A stretch of 64,000 nucleotides of DNA from Streptomyces tanashiensis (GTDB taxonomy: Bacteria > Actinomycetota > Actinomycetes > Streptomycetales > Streptomycetaceae): assembly GCF_014648895.1 (NCBI RefSeq), contig NZ_BMRZ01000002.1, forward strand, positions 682,001 to 746,000. Direction: 5' to 3'. The notes under the pieces were generated by a model. That model saw nothing but the letters and a program-made list of their open reading frames with translations, was not told where the DNA came from and made no database searches. Below are positions 1 to 10,278 of the stretch, piece by piece. Position 1 is the first letter of the stretch. Each line of letters opens with the position of its first letter. The translations under genes were made by a program, and so were the position numbers.

Positions 1-402
1 TGGGGGTGAGGTGATCCCGAGGCACCGCGGGTGTGAAGGCGGCCGCACATGCCGAAGAACGGGTGCTCCGGGCGTTCCTGTCGTGACACTTCGCCGTGGC
101 TGAGGTGAGAGAGGTCTCCGGCCTTCAGCCGTTCCGGGAGGCGGCCGGCATCGGTGGGGTGCCCGCCATGGGGCCTCCGGAGTGGGGAACGCCGGTTCGC
201 GCCCGAAAATATTTCGAAATCCTCTCGAATTCCGTGCTGCCACAAACTAGGAACGCGGGGCTTCTCGGTCAAGACCTCGTCGCCAATCTCTTGGAGAGCA
301 GCGGTTGTTGCCGGGCTTGACAAGCAGTCGCACCGCCCAGAAACTCTTCGAAAGTTTGCGATACCTGTCGCCGGCCCAAGACGTCCGGGCAGAGGAGAGA
401 AG
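1..402. other. Intergenic leader with BxlR-type palindromes
   Basis: I see no convincing gene here. The stretch carries a 13-bp palindrome CGAAA-ATA-TTTCG at 204-216 and a looser copy (CGAAAGTTTGCG) at 349-360, immediately upstream of the LacI start at 403. Both resemble the CGAAA-N3-TTTCG element found before the xylanase and bxlE, so this is probably the autoregulated promoter of the first repressor. This is inferred from sequence resemblance only. Confidence 0.5.
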
Positions 403-1416
403 TTGAGCGAGCAGCGTCCGACCCTGGCCGTCATCGCCGCGGAGGCAGGGGTCTCCCAGGCCACCGTGTCCAAGGTGGTCAACGGCCGTTCCGATGTCTC
501 ACCCTCGACACGCGAACGGATCGAGGGCCTGCTGCGATCTCGCAACTACCTCCCGCCCGGCCGGCCGGGCAGGGCCCGCAGGTCGGGTCTCGTCGACCTG
601 ATCATCGGCGGTCTGGACAGCGCATGGGCGGTGGAGATACTGCGCGGTGTCGAGGCCGAGTGCGCCCGGCGGAGCGTCGGCACCGTCGTGTCGCTCGTCC
701 CGCCGGGCGAGGCCACGCCGTCGAGCTGGGCCGCGCTGCCGGTCCTGCACCACAGTGACGGCGCCATCCTCGTCACCACCTCGGTCACCCACGCCCAGCG
801 CGCCCAGGTCGAACGTGCCGGGGTGGCGCTGGTCGTCATCGACCCGATCGACCTGCCGGGCCATGGTGTGCCGAGCATCGGAGCGACCAACTGGGCGGGC
901 GGCCTCGCCGCCACCGAGCACCTGCTGGAGCTGGGGCACCGCCGGATCGCCACGATCGGCGGACGCAAGGAGATGCTCTGCAGCCAGGCCCGCATCGACG
1001 GGTACAGGGCCGCGCTGGAGCGGGCTGGGATCGAGGTCGACCGCGACCTGATCCGGTTCGGCGACTTCCAGCACGAGGGCGGGTTCCGTTGTGCCCGGGA
1101 ACTGCTCGCCCTCCCCGAGCCGCCGACCGCCGTCTTCGCCGGTAGCGACCAGCAGGCGATGGGCGTCTACGAGGCCGCCCGGCAGGGCGGCCTGAGCATC
1201 CCGCGGGACCTCAGTGTGGTCGGCTTCGACGACCTGCCGACGTGTGAATGGCTGTCACCGCCGCTGACGACGGTGCGCCAGCCGCTGGAGGAGATGGGTC
1301 GGCTCGCCGCCCGCACACTGTTCCAGCTTCTGGAGCACCAGCCCCTGGTCAGCTCTCGGATGGAGCTCTCGACCGAACTCAAGGTCCGGCTCTCCACGGC
1401 CCCGCCCCGCACCTAG
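403..1416 (+). CDS. LacI-family transcriptional repressor, BxlR-like paralogue
   Basis: A 337-aa LacI/GalR repressor. An N-terminal helix-turn-helix (LAVIAAEAGVSQATVSKVVNG) is followed by a periplasmic-binding-protein-like sensor domain that ends with a QPLEEMG segment typical of the family. I chose TTG at 403 because AGGAGAG lies just upstream and it starts right before the HTH. The open frame extends to 154, but that would add an unrelated tail. It is visibly a paralogue of the repressor at 3491-4507: they share LDSAW, TNWAGG/ANWSGG, MLCSxAR, DGYR, RFGDF, and TAVFAGSD. It sits directly upstream of the GH10 xylanase and has CGAAA-type palindromes in its own leader, so a role in xylan-gene repression is likely. 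The ligand is unknown, probably a xylo-oligosaccharide. Confidence 0.85.
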   Translation: MSEQRPTLAVIAAEAGVSQATVSKVVNGRSDVSPSTRERIEGLLRSRNYLPPGRPGRARRSGLVDLIIGGLDSAWAVEILRGVEAECARRSVGTVVSLVPPGEATPSSWAALPVLHHSDGAILVTTSVTHAQRAQVERAGVALVVIDPIDLPGHGVPSIGATNWAGGLAATEHLLELGHRRIATIGGRKEMLCSQARIDGYRAALERAGIEVDRDLIRFGDFQHEGGFRCARELLALPEPPTAVFAGSDQQAMGVYEAARQGGLSIPRDLSVVGFDDLPTCEWLSPPLTTVRQPLEEMGRLAARTLFQLLEHQPLVSSRMELSTELKVRLSTAPPRT

Positions 1417-3261
<1,845 letters not shown>

Positions 3262-3414
3262 CCCGCCCCGGCGAAGGGGTGAACCGACTCCGCGCGAGCC
3301 CGCGCCGGGCAGCCGGACGCACGACGGCTCCCCTGCCGAGAGCGGCGCCGCGACCTGGACCGAGGTAGGGATCCGGAGGTTCTTCGCACGGTCCCAGCGA
3401 TACGCCCGTACCGG

Positions 3415-3447
3415 GGAGTGGAGCCAGGAGGGTCCTGGCTCCACTCC
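3415..3447. terminator. Bidirectional hairpin terminator
   Basis: A perfect 15-bp stem (GGAGTGGAGCCAGGA / TCCTGGCTCCACTCC) with a 3-nt loop lies between the convergent xylanase and bxlR genes. There is no clear U-tract, which is usual for Streptomyces terminators. Confidence 0.75.
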
Positions 3448-3490
3448 GTCGTCCACCTGGGGTCGAAGGGCCGGGCGTGACCGTCGCCGA

Positions 3491-4507
3491 CTACGCCGAA
3501 GGCGGGGCGGTGCTCTTTCTGACCACGAGGCTGGTCGCCAGCTCCATGCGCGTCACCGAGGGCGCGCCGGCACGCAGGCGGAGCAGCATCTGGACGGCTT
3601 CCTCGCCCATTTCCCGCAGTGGCTGGTGGATCGTGGTGAGGGGTGGGCTCGACCATCGCGCGATCATCACGTCGTCGTAGCCGACGACGGACAGGTCCTC
3701 GGGCACCCGCAGCCCGAGCACCCGGGCCGCCTCCATGACGCCGAGCGCCTGCAGGTCGCTTCCGGCGAAGACGGCGGTGGGCCGGTCCGGCATCTGCAAC
3801 AGGTCCATGGCACGCGCGTATCCGCCCTCGACGTGGAAGTCGCCGAAGCGGACGAGGGCGGCGTCGTGGTCCAGGCCGGCCATGTTCAGGGCGGAACGGT
3901 AGCCGTCGAGCCGGGCCAGGGAGCACAGCATGTCCTCGGGCCCGGTGATGATGCCGATGCGGCGGTGCCCGAGGTCGATCAGGTGGCGGGTCGCGGCGAC
4001 GCCGCCGGACCAGTTCGCCGAGCCGACGGACGGTACGTCCGGTTCGGGGTCTCCCGCCGGGTCGACGATCACGAAGGGGATCGACCGCGCGTCGAGCTGC
4101 CGCTTGACGGCGTCGGGGAGGGAGGAGAACACCAGGACCACGCCGATCGGCCGGCGCTGCAGCACTCCTTCGATCCAGTCCGGCGCGGGGGCGTGCCGGG
4201 TGCCGCTCTCGGTGAGCACGACGCTCGCCTGGTGTGCCTTGGCGAGGTTCTCCACCCCGCGGATCAGCTCCATCGACCAGGCGCTGTCGAGCTCGTGGAA
4301 GACGAGTTCGATGAGGGGCGCCTCCCGAGCGACGCGGGTGGTCCGCCGGTACGAGTGCGCTTCGAGGAGCCGCTCCACCTTGACGCGCGTCCCGGCAGAT
4401 ACGTCCTGTCGGCCGTTGAGGACTTTCGAAACTGTCGAGAGCGACACCCCGGCCTGCTGCGCTACCTCCGCCAGCGTGATGCGCCTGCTCTCCTCGCCAT
4501 CTCCCAT
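3491..4507 (-). CDS. bxlR: LacI-family repressor of the xylo-oligosaccharide operon (BxlR type)
   Basis: A 338-aa LacI/GalR repressor, divergent from bxlEFGA. The HTH (ITLAEVAQQAGVSLSTVSKV) is followed by a sugar-sensing domain. The gene order repressor / divergent binding protein, two permeases and GH3 beta-xylosidase is that of the streptomycete bxl locus, where BxlR represses in the absence of xylobiose. I placed the start at ATG 4507 (MGDGEESRR). An upstream in-frame ATG would add about 20 residues and cannot be excluded, because the ribosome site is weak. It is a close paralogue of the repressor at 403-1416. The shared intergenic region contains one good CGAAA-N3-TTTCG operator. Confidence 0.85.
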   Translation of the reverse strand: MGDGEESRRITLAEVAQQAGVSLSTVSKVLNGRQDVSAGTRVKVERLLEAHSYRRTTRVAREAPLIELVFHELDSAWSMELIRGVENLAKAHQASVVLTESGTRHAPAPDWIEGVLQRRPIGVVLVFSSLPDAVKRQLDARSIPFVIVDPAGDPEPDVPSVGSANWSGGVAATRHLIDLGHRRIGIITGPEDMLCSLARLDGYRSALNMAGLDHDAALVRFGDFHVEGGYARAMDLLQMPDRPTAVFAGSDLQALGVMEAARVLGLRVPEDLSVVGYDDVMIARWSSPPLTTIHQPLREMGEEAVQMLLRLRAGAPSVTRMELATSLVVRKSTAPPSA

Positions 4508-4634
4508 CCGAGCAGCATAAAGCACCCCTCTGCGCCTGGACATGGTCACGCTTCGATAACTCCCCACCGGAGGGTTGACCCGTTCGTCACGCCAACTTTA
4601 CCGTCCGACGGCAGTGAAGTTTCGACACAACGAG

Positions 4635-4647
4635 CGAAACTCTTTCG
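4635..4647. promoter_or_regulatory. CGAAA-N3-TTTCG operator in the bxlR-bxlE intergenic region
   Basis: CGAAACTCTTTCG ends 12 bp before the bxlE start codon and overlaps the approach to its ribosome site. It has the same 13-bp form as the boxes before the xylanase and the first LacI gene. A GAAGTTTCG half-like element lies just upstream at about 4616. Repressor binding here would block bxlE transcription or initiation. Confidence 0.65.
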
Positions 4648-4659
4648 GAAGGTGAGACG

Positions 4660-5967
4660 ATGAAGCGTCACGCACGGCTCCTCAGAACTGCTGTCGTCGG
4701 TGGAGCGTCGCTGGCCATGGCGCTGTCCCTGGCAGCGTGCGGCGGCTCGGGGGATTCCGCCGGAGGCGGCTCGGACGAGATCCACGTCCTGGTGTACGGC
4801 GATGCCACCAACAAGGTGGAGAAGCAGCTCGTCGACACCTTCAACAAGACGTCGAAGGTCAAGGCGGTCCTCGACACCATTCCCGGCGCCGACTACCAGT
4901 CCAAGCTGCAGACGATCATCAGCGGCAAGCAGGCACCGGACGTGTTCTTCAACTGGGGCGGCGGCAGCATCAAGCCCTACGTCGACGCGGGCCTCCTCAT
5001 GCCGCTCGACGACTTCATCGCCAAGGACCCCGGCCTGAAGTCCCGCTTCCTGCCGTCGGTCTTCGACACCGCGGTCGTCGACGGCAAGCCTTACGGCATC
5101 CCCATGCGCGGCACCCAGCCCGTCCTGCTGTTCAGCAACAAGAAGGTCCTGGCGGACGCCGGCGTCACCGCACCGCGCAGCTGGGACGAACTCCTGACCA
5201 CCGTCAAGGCCCTGAAGGCCAAGGGCGTCACCCCCATCGCCCTCGGCGGCGGAGACAAGTGGCCCACCCAGATGTGGTTCCAGTACATCTACGACCGGGT
5301 GGCAGGGCCCGAGCACTTCCAGAAGGCCGTGGACGGGGACAAGAGCGTCTGGGCGAGCGCCGACAGCAAGAAGGCCCTGGGCATGCTCAAGGAGCTGATC
5401 GACGCGGGCGGCTTCGGCACCAACTACGACTCGGTCAAGTTCACCGACGGCGGCTCCCCCGCCCTCCTCGCCACCGGCAAGGCCGCCTTCGAGCTCATGG
5501 GCTCCTGGGAGTACTCCACCCTCCAGGACGCCTACCCGGACTTCGTGAAGAACGACCTCGGCTACGGCACCTTCCCGACGGTCGAGGGCGGCAAGGGCGC
5601 CCCGGACAACCTCGCCGGCAACACCAACAACTACTACTCGGTCCTGAAGACGACCAAGCATCCCGAAGCCGTCGCCGCGTTCCTGAAGCTCATGTACTCG
5701 GACCAGTTCGTCAAGGGCCAGCTGGGCATCGGCAACCTGCCGACCACCACCAACACCCAGCAGTTCCTGGACGGCTCCGCCAGCCCGGCCTACTCGACGT
5801 ACCAGTACGACCTGGTGAAGAAGGCCCCCCACTTCCAGCTCTCGTGGGACCAGGCCTTTCCCCCGGCGGCCACCACCACCATCTACCAGGCCGTCCAGCA
5901 GTTCTTCAACGGACAGACCGGTCCTGACGCCTTCATCGCCGCCATGCAGAACCTTCCCGCGGCCTGA
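4660..5967 (+). CDS. bxlE: Xylo-oligosaccharide ABC transporter, substrate-binding lipoprotein
   Basis: A 435-aa family-1 extracellular solute-binding protein. The N-terminus has a lipoprotein signal with lipobox LAAC at about residues 25-28, so the mature protein is anchored to the outer face of the membrane. ATG 4660 follows GGAAGGTGAG. It is the first gene of an apparent four-gene operon, followed 29 bp later by two MalF/MalG-type permeases and a GH3 beta-xylosidase. No ATPase is encoded; in streptomycetes MsiK normally energises such importers. BxlE of other streptomycetes binds xylobiose and longer xylo-oligosaccharides, and synteny suggests the same ligand here. Confidence 0.9.
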   Translation: MKRHARLLRTAVVGGASLAMALSLAACGGSGDSAGGGSDEIHVLVYGDATNKVEKQLVDTFNKTSKVKAVLDTIPGADYQSKLQTIISGKQAPDVFFNWGGGSIKPYVDAGLLMPLDDFIAKDPGLKSRFLPSVFDTAVVDGKPYGIPMRGTQPVLLFSNKKVLADAGVTAPRSWDELLTTVKALKAKGVTPIALGGGDKWPTQMWFQYIYDRVAGPEHFQKAVDGDKSVWASADSKKALGMLKELIDAGGFGTNYDSVKFTDGGSPALLATGKAAFELMGSWEYSTLQDAYPDFVKNDLGYGTFPTVEGGKGAPDNLAGNTNNYYSVLKTTKHPEAVAAFLKLMYSDQFVKGQLGIGNLPTTTNTQQFLDGSASPAYSTYQYDLVKKAPHFQLSWDQAFPPAATTTIYQAVQQFFNGQTGPDAFIAAMQNLPAA

Positions 5968-5996
5968 CCCGCGGCCCGACCTCCGGAACGCCTGAC

Positions 5997-6944
5997 ATGA
6001 CCACTGCCGCAGTCCCCACCGTGGACAGCACCGACAAGAGCGTCCGGCGCGGGCGGTCCAGCCGCTCCTCCACCGGTGTGGGCCGCCCGGGCTTCGCCTG
6101 GGCGGCGCCCGCCGCCGCCTTCTTCGGCCTGTTCGCCCTCGTCCCGCTCGTCCTGGTCGTCGTGCTGTCCTTCACCCGCTGGAACGGCCTCGGCTCCCCG
6201 GAGTTCGTCGGCCTGGACAACTGGAGCCGGCTGCTCGACGACCCCGTGATGGTGAAGAGCCTCTGGCTGAGCCTGTTCCTCACCGTCCTCGGCGTCGTCG
6301 TCCAGACGCCGATCAGCATCCTGCTCGGTGTCTGGGCCGCCGGCCGGCAGCGCAACCGGGCCGTCCTCTCCGCCGTCTACTTCGTCCCGCTCCTGCTGTC
6401 CATCACCGCCGTCTCCGTCCTGTGGCGCGCCGTGCTCGACCCCAACTTCGGGGTCCCCTCCGAGGCGACGTGGCTCTTCGGCGACGGCAACCTCTTCGGC
6501 ACGCAGGCCGGCGCCATCGGCGTCCTGGTCTTCGTCAGCACCTGGCAGTTCACACCCCTGCACACGCTGATCTACCAGGGCGCCGCGCGAGCGGTCCCCC
6601 AGGTCCTCTACCAGGCCGCCCAGATCGACGGTGCCGGCACGGTCCGCCAGTTCTTCCACATCACGCTGCCGCAGCTGCGCAACAGCATCGTGACCTCGAT
6701 GGTCCTGATGGTGGTCGGCGGACTCACGACCTTCGACACCGTACTGATCCTCACCCAGGGCGGACCGGGCAACGACACCACGAACAGCGCCTACTACATG
6801 TACCAGAAGGCCTTCAAGAGCTTCGACTTCGGAGCCGCCTCCGCGATCGCGCTGCTCCTCGTCCTCGTCGCCACCCTCGTCTCCCTGGCGATGGTGCGGC
6901 TGACCGGCTACGACAAGATGCGCAGCACCATGGAGGGCGTGTGA
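5997..6944 (+). CDS. bxlF: Xylo-oligosaccharide ABC transporter permease (MalF type)
   Basis: A 315-aa inner-membrane permease of the CUT1 sugar class, with about six hydrophobic segments. The EAA loop is visible around AAQIDGAGTVRQFFHITLPQL (about residues 205-225), where the shared ATPase docks. Its stop overlaps the next start by one base (TGATG), so translation is probably coupled to bxlG. Together with bxlE and bxlG it should import xylo-oligosaccharides released by the secreted xylanases. Confidence 0.9.
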   Translation: MTTAAVPTVDSTDKSVRRGRSSRSSTGVGRPGFAWAAPAAAFFGLFALVPLVLVVVLSFTRWNGLGSPEFVGLDNWSRLLDDPVMVKSLWLSLFLTVLGVVVQTPISILLGVWAAGRQRNRAVLSAVYFVPLLLSITAVSVLWRAVLDPNFGVPSEATWLFGDGNLFGTQAGAIGVLVFVSTWQFTPLHTLIYQGAARAVPQVLYQAAQIDGAGTVRQFFHITLPQLRNSIVTSMVLMVVGGLTTFDTVLILTQGGPGNDTTNSAYYMYQKAFKSFDFGAASAIALLLVLVATLVSLAMVRLTGYDKMRSTMEGV

Positions 6945-7762
6945 TGAGGGGCCGCCCCAACTACCTCGCAGGTTTCGGCTCGTTGATCTGGCTGTTCGTG
7001 GTCGGCCTGCCGCTCTACGTCCTGCTGGTCGCCACCTTCCAGTCCCGGGCGGACTACGCGGCGAACGGTCCCCTCGCGTTCCCCGAGCGCTTCACCCTCG
7101 ACAACTACGTCAACGACCTCGACCAGGGCTTCGCGCAGTACTTCCTCAACACGGTCGTCGTCACGGTCGCGGTCGTCGGCATCGTCCTGCTCCTCGTGCC
7201 GCCTCTCTCGTACGCCATCGTGCGCAGCGACGGCAAGGCCACCGGCCGGGTCTTCCGGCTCTTTCTGCTCGGTCTGGCCATCCCGTCCCAGGCCGTGATC
7301 GTCCCGATGTTCTACCTGATCAACGAGGCCGGTCTCTACGACAACCTCCTCGGCGTCGTCCTGCCGACCGCCGCCTTCGCCATGCCCGTCTGCACCCTGA
7401 TCCTCTCGGGCGTCATGCGGGACATCACGCCCGAGCTGTACGAGGCCATGACCGTCGACGGGGCCACGCCCTGGAGGATCTTCCTCCAGCTGGTGCTGCC
7501 CCTGTCGAAGAGCGGTCTGTCCACGGTCGTCGTGTTCTCCTCGCTCCAGGCCTGGAACGGCTTCCTCTTCCCGCTCGTCCTCACCCAGTCCTCGGAGAAC
7601 AAGGTCATCACGATGGGCCTGTACGACTTCCAGACGGAACACGGCGTCGACATCCCCGGCCTGCTGGCGGCCGTCGTCCTGTCCATGCTCCCCATCCTGC
7701 TCGTCTATCTGTTCGCCCGTCGCGCCCTGGTCCAGGGGCTGATGGGAGTCGGAGGAAAGTGA
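6944..7762 (+). CDS. bxlG: Xylo-oligosaccharide ABC transporter permease (MalG type)
   Basis: A 272-aa CUT1 permease with about six membrane segments. The EAA motif lies near YEAMTVDGATPWRIFLQLVLPL (about residues 165-186). ATG 6944 overlaps the bxlF stop; the longer open frame upstream is a shadow of bxlF. The gene ends inside the start region of the beta-xylosidase (GTGA overlap), so all three genes are tightly coupled. It completes the membrane channel of the Bxl importer. Confidence 0.9.
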   Translation: MRGRPNYLAGFGSLIWLFVVGLPLYVLLVATFQSRADYAANGPLAFPERFTLDNYVNDLDQGFAQYFLNTVVVTVAVVGIVLLLVPPLSYAIVRSDGKATGRVFRLFLLGLAIPSQAVIVPMFYLINEAGLYDNLLGVVLPTAAFAMPVCTLILSGVMRDITPELYEAMTVDGATPWRIFLQLVLPLSKSGLSTVVVFSSLQAWNGFLFPLVLTQSSENKVITMGLYDFQTEHGVDIPGLLAAVVLSMLPILLVYLFARRALVQGLMGVGGK

Positions 7763-10149
7763 CCGACGACGTGGCCACACAGTCTCAAGCCCCGCACCTC
7801 GCCTGGCGCGACCCCGCGCTGAGCGCGGAAGCCCGGGTCGACGCTCTGATCCGCGAGATGACCCTGGAGGAGAAGACCGCCCAGCTCTACGGCGTGTGGG
7901 TCGGTGCCTCCGACGAGGGCGCCGAGGTCGCGCCGCACCAGCACGACATGGAGGCACCGGTCGACCTCGCCGGTCTGCTGCCCGACGGTCTCGGCCAGCT
8001 CACCCGGCCCTTCGGAACCGTCCCCGTCGACCCCGCGCTCGGCGCCCTCTCCCTGATGCGGACGCAAGAGCGGATCACCGCCGCCAACCGCTTCGGCATC
8101 CCGGCCGTCGCCCACGAGGAGTGCCTCGCGGGGTTCGCGGCCTGGGGCGCCACCGCCTATCCCGTACCCCTCTCCTGGGGAGCCACCTTCGACCCCGGGC
8201 TGGTACGGGAGATGGCCACCGCCATCGGCCGTGACATGCGCGCGGTCGGTGTGCACCAGGGGCTCGCCCCCGTCCTCGACGTCGTCCGCGACGCCCGCTG
8301 GGGCCGGGTCGAGGAGACCGTCGGCGAGGACCCGTACCTCGTCGGAACGATCGCCACCGCCTACGTCCAGGGCCTGGAGTCCGCCGGCATCGTCGCCACC
8401 CTCAAGCACTTCGCCGGCTACTCCGCCTCCCGCGCAGGCCGCAACCTCGCCCCGGTCGGCATGGGCGCCCGGGAGCTGGCCGACGTGATCCTGCCGCCGT
8501 TCGAGATGGCGATCCGGGAGAGCGACGTCCGCTCCGTGATGCACGCCTACACCGACACCGACGGCATTCCCTCGGCCGTCGACGACCGACTGCTCACCGG
8601 ACTCCTCCGGGACACATGGGGCTTCACCGGCACCGTCGTGGCCGACTACTTCGGCATCGCGTTCCTGAAGACCCTGCACGGTGTCGCCGGTACGTTCGGC
8701 GAGGCGGCCGGGGCGGCACTCGCCGCCGGCGTCGACGTGGAACTGCCGACGGTGAAGACCTTCGGTGCCCCGCTCCTGGACGCGGTCCGACAGGGACTCG
8801 TGTCCGAAGAGCTCGTGGACGGCGCGGTCCGCCGGGTCCTCCTGCAGAAGACCGGCCTCGGGCTGCTCGACCCCGACTGGAGCCCGATCCCGCCTGTGCT
8901 GCGCGGTGCCGACACCACGGCCGGCCCCGACACCCTCCGGGGCACGGTCGACCTGGACCCGCCCGGCAACCGCGACCTGGCCCGCCGCGTCGCCGAACGC
9001 GCCGTCGTCCTGCTCCGCAACGACGGCACCCTGCCGCTCGACGCGCGAACTCCCCGCCGGATCGCCCTGATCGGCCCCAACTCCGCGGTCCCCACGGCGG
9101 TCCTCGGCTGCTACTCCTTCCCTGTCCATGTCGGTGGGCAACACCCCGACACCTCCCCCGGCATCGACCTGCCCACCCTGCACGAGGCCCTCGTGGCGGA
9201 GTTCCCCAGCGCCGAGATCCTCGTGGCGCGGGGAACCGGCATCGACGACGCCGGGACCGAGGGCTTCGCCGAGGCCCTCGCACTCGCCCGCCGCGCCGAC
9301 GTCGTCGTGGCGGCCCTCGGTGACCGCGCCGGCCTCTTCGGGCGGGGCACCAGCGGCGAGGGCTGCGACGCCGGGTCGCTTGTCCTCCCCGGGGCGCAGC
9401 AGCAGCTGCTCGACGCCCTCCTCGACACCGGGACGCCGGTCGTGACGACCCTGCTGGCCGGCCGGCCCTACGCGCTCGGTCGTGGCGCCGACGAGTCCGC
9501 CGCGATCCTGCAGGCCTTCTTCCCCGGCGAGGCCGGGACCGCGGCCATCGCCTCGGTCCTCAGCGGGCGGACCGGCCCCAGCGGCAGGCTGCCCGTCACC
9601 GTGCCACGCCATCCCGGCGCTCAGCCGTCCACCTACCTCGCCTCCCGTCTGGGCCACGCCAGCGAGGTCTCCAGCATCGACCCGACGCCTGCCTTCGGCT
9701 TCGGACACGGCCTCACCTACACGACCTTCGACTGGACCGACCTCGCCGTGGAGGACACCGAGGTTCCCACGGACGGGGAAGTACGGCTCGCCCTCACCGT
9801 CACGAACACCGGTGACCGCGCCGGCACCGAACTCGTACAGCTGTACCTCCACGATCCGGTCGCCTCCGTGGTCCAGCCCGTGCAGAGACTCATCGGATAC
9901 GTACGCGTCGACCTCGCCCCCGGCGAGAGGAAGCGGATCCACGCCGGCGTCCCCACGGACCTCGCGTCCTTCACCGGCAGGACGGGAACGCGCACCGTGG
10001 AGCCCGGCGAACTGGAGCTGAGGCTCAGTGCCTCCAGCACGGAGCCACGGCTGATCGCCCAGGTGGTCCTCACCGGCCCGGTACGGCACGTGGACCATCA
10101 CCGGCGCCTGCACGCCGACTTCGCGATCCACCCGCAGGCCCGCGGGTGA
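7759..10149 (+). CDS. bxlA: Beta-xylosidase / beta-glucosidase, GH3
   Basis: A 796-aa glycoside hydrolase family 3 enzyme without a signal peptide, so it should act in the cytoplasm on imported xylo-oligosaccharides. The order is a GH3 N-terminal barrel (MTLEEKTAQLYG, LKHFAGYS, nucleophile Asp in VVADYFG at about D296), a C-terminal alpha/beta sandwich, and a fibronectin-III-like domain near residues 670-740 (VTNTGDRAGTELVQLYLHDP). GTG 7759 follows GGAGGAAA and overlaps the bxlG stop by four bases. Length and operon position match streptomycete BxlA. Beta-glucosidase side activity cannot be judged from sequence. Confidence 0.92.
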   Translation: MTDDVATQSQAPHLAWRDPALSAEARVDALIREMTLEEKTAQLYGVWVGASDEGAEVAPHQHDMEAPVDLAGLLPDGLGQLTRPFGTVPVDPALGALSLMRTQERITAANRFGIPAVAHEECLAGFAAWGATAYPVPLSWGATFDPGLVREMATAIGRDMRAVGVHQGLAPVLDVVRDARWGRVEETVGEDPYLVGTIATAYVQGLESAGIVATLKHFAGYSASRAGRNLAPVGMGARELADVILPPFEMAIRESDVRSVMHAYTDTDGIPSAVDDRLLTGLLRDTWGFTGTVVADYFGIAFLKTLHGVAGTFGEAAGAALAAGVDVELPTVKTFGAPLLDAVRQGLVSEELVDGAVRRVLLQKTGLGLLDPDWSPIPPVLRGADTTAGPDTLRGTVDLDPPGNRDLARRVAERAVVLLRNDGTLPLDARTPRRIALIGPNSAVPTAVLGCYSFPVHVGGQHPDTSPGIDLPTLHEALVAEFPSAEILVARGTGIDDAGTEGFAEALALARRADVVVAALGDRAGLFGRGTSGEGCDAGSLVLPGAQQQLLDALLDTGTPVVTTLLAGRPYALGRGADESAAILQAFFPGEAGTAAIASVLSGRTGPSGRLPVTVPRHPGAQPSTYLASRLGHASEVSSIDPTPAFGFGHGLTYTTFDWTDLAVEDTEVPTDGEVRLALTVTNTGDRAGTELVQLYLHDPVASVVQPVQRLIGYVRVDLAPGERKRIHAGVPTDLASFTGRTGTRTVEPGELELRLSASSTEPRLIAQVVLTGPVRHVDHHRRLHADFAIHPQARG

Positions 10150-10154
10150 CCCGC

Positions 10155-10186
10155 CGGCCCCGCCGCGCGTGTCGGCGGCGGGGCCG
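10155..10186. terminator. Hairpin terminator after bxlA
   Basis: A 12-bp perfect GC stem (CGGCCCCGCCGC / GCGGCGGGGCCG) begins six bases after the bxlA stop. It lies between the convergent bxlA and cebR-like genes. Confidence 0.75.
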
Positions 10187-10222
10187 ACTCGGCACGCGTA
10201 CCGTCTGCTCCGACCGCTCCAC

Positions 10223-10233
10223 CGAAACTTTCG
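10223..10233. promoter_or_regulatory. Orphan CGAAA-N-TTTCG palindrome
   Basis: CGAAACTTTCG is a perfect 11-bp palindrome with a one-base spacer, followed by a partial CCTTTCG. It lies between two converging genes, downstream of a terminator, where no start codon is nearby. It may be a leftover of a lost promoter or a decoy; its function is unknown. Confidence 0.4.
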
Positions 10234-10278
10234 GCGCCTTTCGCAGGGCGGTCGGGCGGTTCTCGCGGGTGGCACGCG

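Noticed and set aside
4423..4440. CGAAA-like palindrome (ACTTTCGAAACT) inside the bxlR coding region
   Set aside because: On the coding strand it reads GTTTCGAAAGTC, which simply encodes the Val-Ser-Lys-Val of the HTH. The coding constraint explains it, so I do not call it an operator.
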